Below, one piece after another: positions 12,502-24,329 of a stretch of 64,000 bases of DNA. The stretch's first letter is position 1; every line of letters begins with the position of its first letter. This DNA comes from Stratiolaelaps scimitus (taxonomy: Eukaryota; Arthropoda; Arachnida; Mesostigmata; Laelapidae): the NCBI GenBank assembly GCA_019614645.1, contig JABWDB010000001.1, forward strand, positions 12,999,501-13,063,500. Reading direction: 5' to 3'. The notes beneath the pieces are model-generated. The model was given only the letters and a program-made list of their open reading frames with translations. It had not been told where the DNA came from and ran no database searches. A program made the translations under genes and the position numbers.

Positions 12502-15500
12502 TTGTATTTCACTGTTGTAGACTTTCTCCTATAAATGTCATCTATTATAATTTAATTAATAATTTCTCTCGTTTAATCTTATATCTATTTAATCTAGTTG
12601 GCTAAACATGTTTCTGGCGGCCTTGCCCACGCGGCCTATGTAAGACTATCCACGGAGCGTCCAGCCCATGGCTAGTTTATTTAATATTCAGTGGAGGTAC
12701 GTTTTTAGGCCGAACAATAAGAAATTATACACGACATGTGGTGTCTCATCATCTTGTCATCAAGTATGGACGCTATTAGAGAAGCTTCGATACATCCGTT
12801 TAGCGGCACCCCATCGTCCACGCTTTTCCTTACGAGACACCTGGTGTATGGTGCGGATTCGAGGTTGACTAGATGGACGCACGCAAAATCGCTTATACCC
12901 ATAATCAGGGCCTTTCTAGCGTGAGTTTGGGCTCGACCACGTCAAGAGATTACTAGTGGGATAGTTCCTGGCTCATTGAGATGAACGCCGGTGAAATCCC
13001 CGCGAAGCGTGATTTTCTCTGAAAAGTTCTGCATGTTTATATGCAGAACTCTGTGTTCGGCTCAACTGGTTGGTTAATATGTAAGACGAACGGTGCCTAT
13101 TTTCTTCTGGTTTACGTATGACCCCACGGTGCCTTTCTATGGTTAGCAGGGTGCCTAGTATCAGCAAACGATTATTTTGATTGATTCAACACTCATTATT
13201 CGCAACGGAGTGACGTGAACAATACCTAGATGAATCAGTCCTTTAAAAAAATAGTGATCGTATCCACTCGAGGTTTTCTCCATAGCTGCTAACTCAGTGT
13301 TGATTCCTCAGAGTGACTTTATTGTTGTAGACGAGCTGTTATCGAAACTACGTTCATATCAAGCTGATACGCGGGGAGCCCTTCCATGGCGGGATATATC
13401 GGGAGATGTCACACGGCGACACAGATAACATTTCAAAAGTGTGCACATATCGCAGACGATATAGGTCGTCATATCTTGGTAGCGATACAACATTGGCTAA
13501 ACGAGCCGTATTAATAGTAACTAGGATTCGATGCAACTCTCGAAAATGGTAGTAGAATAGAACATTGGAGCACTATTTATTTGGCATACAGTGGGTATCT
13601 TCATATTTAAGTGCATTGCTGGATGTTCGATGCGACCAGTGATCGCTGCTCTCGTAGCCAAATCGTACAGTTGAAATCATGTGTCCGTTAAATGACAAAG
13701 CTTTGCTATATACAGTATCATTTCAACGGTATCTCTTGCGAGCTCCAAATATGTTTGCCGTACAGTGGAAGTTGTTGCTTATACTAAACTATGCTTTTGA
13801 TAGTTCGAAGGCTATGTGTTGTAGAACCTGGAGAGAAATAGAAGGGTTATGTGGCTACATTTGTGGTTCGTTCACCACTAATGTAGTTACCTACAATTAG
13901 ACGCTATCATTCATGTCAACGGAAGACTTCAGTCAGCGAATAGTTAAACACAGATCGGGACGCCGGCAGACAGCTCGTGTTTTATTCTGTTCCAACGGGA
14001 ACATTTTAGTTCCCATGGGTAAAGCTATTGTAGGTGTTGCACAAGTAACAGTCGAGGGTGAAACCTGAAATGGATAGATGCCCATGCGTTCTGTACATAT
14101 GTTCTGTGTCACCACCGATATATATCAACCAGTGAAGCGAAACACTTCATTCGAGTGTGTGCGTTTGAGTGTGTCTGTGTGTTCGGTCGACCAACCCTTT
14201 AAAAAGCTACTGTCTGGGAAATTGCCAGAAGTGTTCGCTCGCTCACCTGTCCCTCGATGCCTTCATACCTAACCCGAGCAAACTGTAGGCTCACTAGGTT
14301 AGGTTGGCTCGCTAGTCACAATAGTTCCGATGTCATCAAAGGCCAGAACCTGGCACATTTCTTGGCCCCTTCGTACGATGCTCTAGTATACTAGAACACT
14401 GAAGAAACCCTATTGGCAGACGAAGTCAGTGATTGACACGACCTTAAAGATCTGGCGAAAAGCCGCCACAGCGTGCAGCTCGTTTTGTTGTAGTAAATCT
14501 ACAGATTACGCTTCAGTGGTAGCCTGATCGGCGGTCACGCAAAATAATCGTACACGTTTGGCCTCACCGGAAATAGATGCCACTGTGATCGACAGTGCGC
14601 CTTAATCGATTTCTGCGCCCTCCACCACCTGTTCGCTGCATCTGTCTTTTCAGAATAGGTTAATGTCCCTGTTAATATGAGCCTACAACTAACCACGTGT
14701 ATTGGCGCATCTCGTATCTTTGGAGACAGCTACGCCTGCGTGGTTGGCTATCGAAGTCATTTGACAATGTCATATCTTCTACCACAGACTGTCGGAAGGC
14801 TAAACTAAACGCGTCCGAAAAAAAAGCATATTTCAAGCAATTACCTGAATCCCATTGATGTCGTTCTAGTTACCTCATCTTGGCTAGTTTCATATCAACG
14901 GCCGGGACGATGGTGCAAATCGGAAACGTACACCTCGAGCATGACCGGCCTGTATAGTGAATGATGCCCTCAAACATTGGATTAGGCAAAATATGTTCCT
15001 GCGTCGTATTCCGACCACTATATTTTAGCCAGCAACCGGTACCTCTGTTCAACGTAGCGTGCTAACAACTTCTATTGGTTACTAAAAATCTTGGTGCCTC
15101 CCGATTGGAAAGGCTAGATTTACATTACTTGGTCTTGATAACACCATAATGTTGAGTGGTGGGATGATTAATGTAATACTGTTGGTAGGCAGAATTGTTG
15201 GTTACGTTACAAGGTTAGAATCTGCACAAAGTACTCAGGGGTTGTCGACGACAGCGAAATTTGGGTTTGATCCTCTATTAAAATATAGGAAGTTCAAGCA
15301 TAGCCTGGGCATAGTCTGGGGCACATCTCTTTAGGTGCAGTTGCCGCGGAAACCACGAACAAGCACCACGATTTGCGATCGCAGGTTTGAAATTGCCCAG
15401 AAATGGTGATTTTCGCTGGTATGTAGTTAATATTGTTGTCACTGACACGTCGTCACAATCGACCAGGTCGAGACGGAATCGACTGTTAAAGATGGCCCAA

Positions 15501-18500
15501 CATACGAATGCTAAATTTACTAAACTTTAATATCGAGGTCAACGAAGGCAAGCGAAGGTAATTGGAACTGTACTACTAATTGTTCGGGTCAAAGTTTGTT
15601 TACACGGACGGAGTTCGACCTGAGCAAGCCTTAATTATCTCAGGAATTCCCATACTGAAGTTGATTCAGTGAAATCTACAGGCTCCCAATGTTCCATTGC
15701 GATAAGCTGGTTCATAGCTGACTCCGTACGCCACCGAATATCGTTCATTATACTCGTCTGATTTACTTGCGACATTGTGAATTTCTTTCGGTTGAATCAC
15801 CCACATGCCGCACATTCATGTGTGTTTGGTTACCATTTCTGCTGCTAGATCCGGCTCAATCTATCTATAAATATAATAGATGGTTCGAACAGGTCTATCT
15901 CTGAATACTATTCTCTGCACTTTTTACTGTCGTAGGTCTATTTTTACGAGCAGATAATGTCACTGACAGCGAGCGCCGAAGCGGTCGATTCTATTTTTCG
16001 AGGTTCTGTACGTTATAACCGATTTTTTTACTAAATTTTCGACTAAACATAATGTTCTCCATTTGACCTGTCGAAATCTAGAATATTTACATCGGTTGAT
16101 ATCATTCCATGAGGCAGACCGAATTTACTCAGTTCTCTCGGAAGCTCCTGCGCAACCCGGAGCGTCGATTCATCCGATTTCACTCGATCCATCGATATGA
16201 TTCATACGCTCTTTGTCTGTTAGACATTCGCTGTCTTAGATGAGTTCATAATAAAACTATACATCCCTACCCAACATATATATATATATATATATATGCC
16301 ACTGCTGCGCGCGCTGCAGACTAAGCTGCGATTCGAGATCGCGAATGTAGTAAAATTTCGAGGAGACGTTCCTCCTGTTGGAACCGCCTCAGGTATCTTC
16401 AAGGATAACGGACATTATTAGGCCGTCCTGGGGGTGGGAGTTGGGGATGAAAGAGGGGGATTACGATTGCAACTCGGTTGGAACTTGTTCTGTCAGCAGT
16501 TGGCGACAACGATCAGCGATAATTAAAGCCGTTAACTGAGTGGGCAGACGCAGCCAATAAGATGTGTGCCAAATGCCTCAGGCGTCCCATCACGAGAGGC
16601 TAACTAATGTATGGACTGAATTCACTTATGCGCAATGAATTCGCATATGCCACAAATCGAGTACATAGGCCACTTGGAACTAACCAAGATGACTGACATT
16701 GACGTGGTTTGTGAAGCGCAAATTAAACACCATCAGCCCACATGCAGGACAAGCCTTGTGTCATTTACGTAACGCAGTAAAAGCAGCGATAGAGTAGTAA
16801 TCGTTGGAGATAAACGTCATGTCATTAGCGACGTGGTGGTTAACGTCGTTATCTAGCGAATATCATAGATAGATAGATAACGCCTAGCTATATAATTTGC
16901 CTCAGTTCGCCGCTCACCTGATGCAAGCTACCTACTAGACCTAGTAAGCCTAGCTCGTACTATATGTTTCATCTCTGTCATTATATAAGAGCTGGACTCT
17001 CAGCGCGTTACTAGCATAATCGTTTCTATATATTTTGTATCATTTAAAGAAGTCTTCATTCAGAAGCCATTTTTGAGATAGTGGACAAACGGCCTTCATC
17101 GAGTGTCCTATACAATGGAAGGCACACCCCCTATACAGACAATCTCGGATACTGCTTAGCAGTTTTTCAGAGATCCCGAGCATCGATAACCGAGGTCAAA
17201 CAATGGCCAAGACGGACACTACCATTTCTGATGGTATAGAGATAGCCGTTGTTGTTGCTGCACACCTCTGTAATATCCCTGGTAATAATAACAATAAGTC
17301 GCTTCGAGTTCGCGTTTAGACGTATCCATCTAGCGAGTGCACCATTTAAAATGATACGAGGAATCTTTCGTAATTATACCCGACTATTTGTTGCCTGACG
17401 ACAATGATACATAATCAATGATAGAATAAGGCGCAGGCAAGATAAAGCAAAATTCTATTGGTGGTCTCATTGTAAATCTGCTCACCATTAATCAAGTGAA
17501 CGAGACTCGGCAGGACAACAAGGCTGCAACTAAAGCCAACACAGTGTGCACCTCCTGTGCGAAAAGAATATTCCCCTTAACAAATTGCCTCCTCGCGGAA
17601 CAGTGCTTCGCATGTAAATACCGACTCCTAATTGGGACAGAGTAGTGTTGTAATTAGGGACGCCAGCTTGGGCCCCAATTTTCAGAAACGCTCCAGATGT
17701 AAGCGTGACAAGCCCAGTCATGCGTGGTGTATTCGTGTGCGCCTTGTAATCGGAGTAGACACCGAGGTGCACGGGTTCAATCACCACCATTAGACATTGG
17801 CGTTAAAGCGGTACCGTGGATGTTAAATGTTAGCTGAGCGTCAGTCCTGAAATTTTATCAGGTTGAAGCGTGGTAGTTGCCTTCGCGATCGATTTCAAAC
17901 AACCTATCCCACATCTTAGGCACGGACCTGTTTCGATCCGCAACAAACGAACTAACAGAGAGACTTGCCAGTCGGACGAATGTCAACGTTGTTTTCTTTA
18001 CGACGCGTCGGCATATAACGTCCATGAAGTTGACAAACACCCAATGCAAGTGGCAGTCATCGAGAGACAAAGATTAGATTATGTTACTCTGAAGCGATAA
18101 CCTGTGACAATATGCATACATTAGTATTTATACAATATTTATTCTGTAAATATCTGTTTTACTATTGTGATCACGCGATTCGCTATACTTGTTGTCAGGG
18201 TTTTCAGTTGCATTCAACGCGAGTTACAAATGAGAAGTCCAGAAGTGCAGTCTCAGAAATCAACTAGTTTTAAACACCCTTGACGTTAGTGAGCACTGGA
18301 ATAGCCTGTCGGCCAACAGAATTACGGCGTGTTGTCCGCTCACGAAAACCCTTATTTCGAATTCAAAGCTATTGGCAATTGCGGTCTCGCCTTTATGTTC
18401 GCGAAGACGGAGGAACAATGCTTTCTAGAGAAGGCTCGATTCGGAAGGCACAAAGCACTTGAAGATTTTCCATTTATTTTAATGACCACTACCATCCGGA

Positions 18501-19771
18501 GGTTTCATGTACCACAACACTTTGACCAGACAATAACTCACGAACGCCAAACGCCAACGAGCGCGCGCGCACTTAACTGAATCTGCCAGCTGAATAACTC
18601 ATATGAATGTAAGCATTTATTTGTTCAATATGTTCTCTCTGTTAACAAATACCGAAAAAGCTTGACAGCTAACAAGAAGAGCCAATGAGCTCTTTTTTGG
18701 CTCGTACAGGGAAGCCTGAACAAAACCATTTTCGAACATGTTAGCGTCGTCGTGAAGCTACAATCTCCTACATCTTGTTTTATCCTGCCAGTGGTACGCG
18801 TGCCTTGGGCCAGCCTCGCATCGAACATCAACATCTATACGATGTGATTTTTGTCATTAAGTTTGTCTTTCTTGATACCCGTGTCGTCTGTCTCCCTTCA
18901 GTCAGCGGTGCCAGGCGACGGCCAACGAACATTGGCAACTGAGTATATTACTGTGTGTGTGTGTATGTGTGCTTCCAAGTGCAAGCGAGCAATATTGTTG
19001 CACCTTAATGATCTCTGTGGTAAAAATAGAAAAGTTTTCGAGAGGCGGTATAGCCATCTAGCTGGTTGAACCTCCGAGGCGGACAGCCTTGCCGTTCGTA
19101 TGTTACTGGCCGCGCTGCTGCCGACGCTGTTTCGCGCGCTTTTCCAGGCCCTGCTCATGCATACCCACTGAACGAACCTCTGTTGGCGGCGGCGGCGGCG
19201 ACAACGCCAATGGCCACGAATGATGCTGTTCTGTTCTGCTCAGCTTGTTCCTGGCTAAGCACATTCTCTTCGGCTGAGCGAGAAGACGACGACGAAGCAT
19301 TAGCCGCACATCGACATGATAGAGTACCCTATGCACCCTAATGACCCAGTGCTATTGTGCCACCCGGAGTGAGTGTACGCACACTCCAGATGGAGTAAAA
19401 TCACCATGCAGCAGACGGTAGTAGCGGAATAGGCCGACCCAGCTGCCGCGTTCGGACAAATAGCGAACGGGAATTTCTACTGTACAGAATAGCGATGCGT
19501 CCAACACGACCACCCAAAGTCTGTGTCACCGAGGGAATAACGTATGTGAGCGTAATTCGGGCAACGTCCCTAAGCAACACGAGCTGGAGTTTCATGCTTG
19601 TACATAAGTTCTCGAGTTGCTTGTGAACGAGCTGTACAGAACGCCATTGAAGTATCTGGTATTCTTCCGACTCAAAGCAGGGAAGGGCTTCCAACACTTG
19701 GAACTTTTTGTAAATGTTTCTAAACTGTGACGAGGGGGAGAAAGTCGTTTTGAAACTTCGGCCAGTGCCAA
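12502..19771. other. Non-coding, nothing recognised
   Basis: Frames do not exceed 91 codons, apart from a 139-codon minus-strand frame at its right edge (19401-19820) that resembles nothing known. Minor items: a perfect 10-bp hairpin at 13025-13050 and a TA run at about 16275-16297. Sequence around 19,100-19,350 is GC-richer with a short GGC run. Confidence 0.45.
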
Positions 19772-19873
19772 AGTTACATAAATAAATTATGTGTACTATA
19801 AATAAAGTACACTTAGGCACAAGAGTACTTTATTTATAGTACACACGCGAAATATACTTTATTTATGTTATAC
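19772..19873. repeat. Nested inverted repeat with a perfect 20-bp hairpin
   Basis: gtgtactataaataaagtac (19791-19810) is exactly complementary to 19825-19844, with a 14-base loop. Outside it, agttacataaataaattat (19772-19790) pairs imperfectly with atatactttatttatgttat at 19852-19871. The whole unit could extrude as a cruciform or fold as an RNA hairpin. It may be a small palindromic transposon relic. Confidence 0.75.
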
Positions 19874-21732
19874 TGCTATTATTGTCCCTTTACTATATTG
19901 TGCCCTTTGATTATGGCTTGAGAATAGGTACTACAATCATATGCTATATATGAGCTGTCGTCTAGAACGTATGCGAGCTACGCAACGAACAGGACGAGTT
20001 CGATTGTATTTGATGAGCCTTGAAATGGATGTCATCAAATGGTCGCATGGTGGCATTCGGTGTGCAACGCACCGTTCTGGTTGAAACGCTTTGCCTTTGA
20101 ATTGCCTGTTGGATAACCAGCGCATATGGTAAGTGACACTAGGTACTCATGAATTACTATGAATCGATGCCATGAACGATTTCCCATGCTGATTCTGTTT
20201 GCAGGTGTAAGGGTGTCGTTAACTCACTGCATGCGCCCCTGCAGGTAGGTTGTCACCGATGCCGAGATGTGATCTCTGACGAAATCGCTCGCGGAGCTCG
20301 CGTGTTACAAGGAATCCTTGAGCCCTGGTTTGGCTAAACGTTTGGCGTCAAGTCGGCTTCCCCGAGCGGATTGAACTCGTGTGACCACTTCGATGATTTT
20401 TCTGTGTATGGAATTTGTTGTCATTCATAACCTATTACTACGAATAGTTCGATGTTTATTCCCACTCTGTTTGTCTCTGAATAATGCATTCCCCGCCTTT
20501 AGAGGATCCGAATTAGATTATAAAAAATGAACAAAATTACTCGAATGAAATTTGATTTAACCAAAGGGATCGAGGTAAATAAAGATGGTTAGGGTTTCGG
20601 ACGTCACCCCTGCTGTGTATAGAGGTTAACAGGCCCACCACCCGACTGGTGTTGGCTTTTGCCAATTCCCCCAACCACAGGTACATGACATATATCGTCA
20701 ATGCGATGAGCTGGCAGTTCCCACGCGACACTTCCTAGAAAGAATAATTAGTTCCTCAAGGTTGGTTTGTCGCAGGACCCTTGTTACCGTAGCGAAGCAA
20801 ACACTTGGAATCCCCGTAAGGGTTCCTGTCGGGACCAAAATTCTGTTTTGTTGGCTACCCTCGGCGGGACTTGTAGTCTTGCTTTCACGGCTGTGGCGAA
20901 CAGGGAGCAAAAATCGATGAGTTTTGTTTATATAAGGTAGTAGTCGTAGGTATAGAGTTGAGTACCATTGCATGCGTGCGATCAGAGCTGGTAAAACGTC
21001 GCTATAGTTCTGTTAGTCGCCGGCGGGAGGATAGAGCGACTTTGTCTGATGGTCAGCAGTGAGAACTCCTGAGTTGGTGAACTCCTGAGAACTCCTGAGT
21101 GAGTGTTTCGTTGCTTTTTCTTATTCATCACCTTCACCTCTCGAAACATGAGCACGTATCCATATTTAGTAACGTGGATAGCACTTCAGCTCGCGCTGAA
21201 ATTAGTTTGATTGGGCATGCTAATTAGTATATGCATCCTCATTCATCTGCACTAAGCTGACCATTTCGTCGGTCACTTCTCGGTCTACATATTAATCAAC
21301 ACCCACCACTGGTTGGTGGCTTAGTGATACCTTAGTGCTTCGTCAGGGGGCTAACCATACAACAAACAATATGGAGCATATTCTAATTAATATATTCTAT
21401 TGTGTATTCTTCCTTAGAACATACGGTAGTGAAACGGGTGCTGGAAAAGTCGAACTCTCTATTTTCCAATCGACGTCCTGGTGAGGATCCCTCGAAAACG
21501 ATTCTGTGAGGGGGTATGAGCTAATGACTTTAACTTTGGATACCTAGAGTTCGGACGCACACTTGGAATCCAAAATGAAGTCGTCAGCATATCTTTGGAT
21601 GCGTATTCTCGTTAAGTTTAAGCGTCACTTCGTGAATTTAGGCTTAAGCTCATGGATGTCAAATTCAAATTCATGCAAAATTAAATACTCAAAAAGTCCA
21701 CAAACGACTTGCTGATCATTTTGAGGACCTCT
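19874..21732. other. Non-coding, nothing recognised
   Basis: A short direct repeat of gaactcctga occurs at about 21063-21099. Otherwise only short, unrelated frames. Confidence 0.45.
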
Positions 21733-21985
21733 TTTTTAAATTATTACATTTTTGACCCTCGAGTTGTTTTTGCTTGGGCCGTGGTTCGGAATTAGTTTCG
21801 AATTGCTTCAAACCATATGTGCCTTTTTATTTCTAAAGGGGGGTGTTTCAACAGCACCGCCCTTGCCGGTATCGCTTAGCGCGTTCCTTCAACAAGGAAA
21901 AGCATATGTGCCCTATGGGATTCGAACCGCATAACCTTAAGGTCCTCGGCTCTACGCCCCACCTCATTCCCCTTGACTACTGTAA
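21733..21985 (-). mobile_element. Possible tRNA-like retroposon on the minus strand
   Basis: Read on the minus strand, the sequence tggggcgtagagccgagg (A-box-like) is followed by a perfect B-box sequence ggttcgaatccc at about 21912-21923. Some 180 bases further on there is an A-rich stretch. The layout suits a tRNA-derived SINE, but no target duplication or second copy was seen, so this stays tentative. Confidence 0.33.
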
Positions 21986-23579
21986 ACTGGTTGCGTCAGT
22001 TTGAAACACAGCCTTAATGGATCCATTAAGTCTAGACAATTAGGTATATTTCTGATCTGTCAATGTGGCCGAGCGAGTTATTCGTTTTAATTGTTTTAAG
22101 CCACTTTTGATATTCTAGCTAGAGGCGGTAAACCTCTAACCCGCAAGTCGTGTCCAACATCAGAACGAAAAGCTTGCATAATGCTCACTTCCGTAATACT
22201 CATATCGGTGACATTATTAATACTATTATGAAATAGAGAAGAGAGAGAGAGACTGTAACCTGAAGAAGCCGAAATAAGAAAAGGTTTTAAGGAGGTGACG
22301 CGCAGCACACTCGATGCTGTGCATCTATCGGTTCGACTCTTACAAGTCTACGGTATATAGGAAAAGTAACCATAAGCATCGTTTGGTTGGCGTCGACACG
22401 CCACTAAGCGACTTGTACCGAGGTATTTTAACTCATTCACCGACGATAACGTGGGTCGGCCAAACCCGAGCGATTCAACCAGCTTTGTCAAGTGACACAG
22501 GCGGCAGACCGCGTAGAGACACCAGCCTATATGGATCTAATAGAAAGAGCATCTTGCCGAGCTGCCAGCCACTAACAGCAGGCTAAACGTATCTATAGGT
22601 ACACATGCCGCAGTGCAAGGCAGCAAGAGGGGGTTGTGTCGCGTCGTGCAACCGTAGCTGCCAATTCGATTAAGTGATGTCCTTGACGAGAGCAGAACAT
22701 CACGACAGCGTAAGCACATATCCGGTGTTTGTTTGGCACCGATACAGAACAATTTCACAATCTTTGGACACATGTATATATATATATATATAGTTGAGCT
22801 GCAGTGCAGTCGTGTGGCCCAAGCCCTCAATTTGATGAGAGGACTATCGAGAAAATGCTATACGCATTTTTATACATGGACGATTTCGAACTTTCAGGCA
22901 TTTCGAATGGTAGTGTTACATAATATCAGGACTAGGCCTGCAAGGATGAGAGAGGCCAGAACTCAATCAACAATCAGTATCAGTGATTGAGGAGCTGTTT
23001 AGTGTGATGCATAGCAATACTATTTCGGCATGTTCCCTTGGTCGTAGCCGGAAAAATTAGTCTTCGCTGTACAACCCGTTTCGTTTCAGAGTTACCGATG
23101 CGGACAGCTGGGCGAAATTAGCTCGACACCTTTCAAAAGTGGTCGTACAGCTGAACGGATGAAGATGAGGAAACTGTAAGCTAAGAAAAAACAACTCCCT
23201 GTTAACTATGACAAACGCTTAAACAGTTCGAGAGATTTACGGTGTCCTCATAGGATGTTGTTGAGAAGTCTTGAATAGCGTGCCAGGTCTATTCAAATCA
23301 AAGCAATGTCAGTAGAAGGTGTTTCTTTCTTTATATAATATCTCATAATTAGTATACAGAGCGAACATCTCATTTTCCCAGTCCAGTGGTCGTTCATATT
23401 TGCTAAGATTATACGACACCCTAATAGGCGTATATATGTAGCTTTGTATTCTACCACTCGCTCGAGTAATATCCCAACAGGCTGCCGGTTCAGCGCTATC
23501 TGTTCGACCACATGAAATTCATGGATTCTATCGGGCATGAGCCATGAGATAGAGGATAGGATTGAGAGCTTCCGCAGGT

Positions 23580-24329
23580 TCATAGTGTAAAAGCCTTGAA
23601 TTCGAGAGATGTATAGAAAATAATTAGGCACGTCGTCCGCGAATACGAATTTGCTAGAACTGCTGATGTTAGCTCTGTCCCGATAGTGTAAGCAGGCTGC
23701 GGTCCCCGAACGCACATAAACTCATCATGAACAGGCATATTGCCCATTGAGTTGAAGGACCCTTCGAGTCGTTTTAGAGCCGATCGCTGTGAACTCCAAA
23801 GGCTTGTAATGTAAAAGTATACCTGAGTTTCACAGCTTCTAAAAAAGCACAAGGCAACAGTAGTAATAGATGATTGGGCGGACTTCAAAATAATTCGAAG
23901 TCGAAACTGAAATACCGCTCGAAGTATTACAAATATTAGCCACCCTGTTGTGGTCCTCTGGCCGAGAAGTCCAGTGAACAAGTCTCCTCTGCACTCCACA
24001 ACATTCAGTCCAATGGCGCGAACAAGCGACATGACTTTCCTTGATACTCCTCTGTTACAAATTTGCTCGTTTTTGCAGGCCAGAGAGGACGAAGTCTTCG
24101 GGACAGCTCTTCCTAGTTCTTTCGCTCTATCTATTTTCAGGGGAGGGAGAAAGCCCGAGCCGACGAGAACCTCATACCTGTCAGGTCCCAGGAGGGTGAT
24201 GAGTTTCGAAATCCGGCGGATACTTTGGTGTCGTACGACTGGACGAGCTAAATAGCGACACGTACCTTCACGGCGTCTTGTCACACACCGAATGTGTCGC
24301 AGTGATGAAAGAATTGAGTGCTGGCTCAT
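23580..24329 (-). other. Unassigned 249-codon open frame
   Basis: This is the longest frame in the left 44 kb that is not built from simple repeats. It includes a hydrophobic segment (TGWLIFVILRAVFQFRLRI) that could span a membrane. The plus strand is also open for 101 codons at 23950-24255. I recognise no family, and there is no clear splice or codon-use support. It could be a decayed transposon or receptor gene, or chance. Confidence 0.15.

Noticed and set aside
13025..13050. Perfect 10-bp hairpin with 6-base loop
   Set aside because: Short inverted repeats of this size are expected by chance in 64 kb and the flanks do not extend the pairing.
17690..17800. tRNA-like stretch around cgggttcaatcacc
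   Set aside because: The T stem does not pair and no clear A box or tail was found.
20570..20720. Minus-strand segment that looked vaguely like a retroelement untranslated region
   Set aside because: No coding similarity, terminal structure or second copy in the window could be shown.
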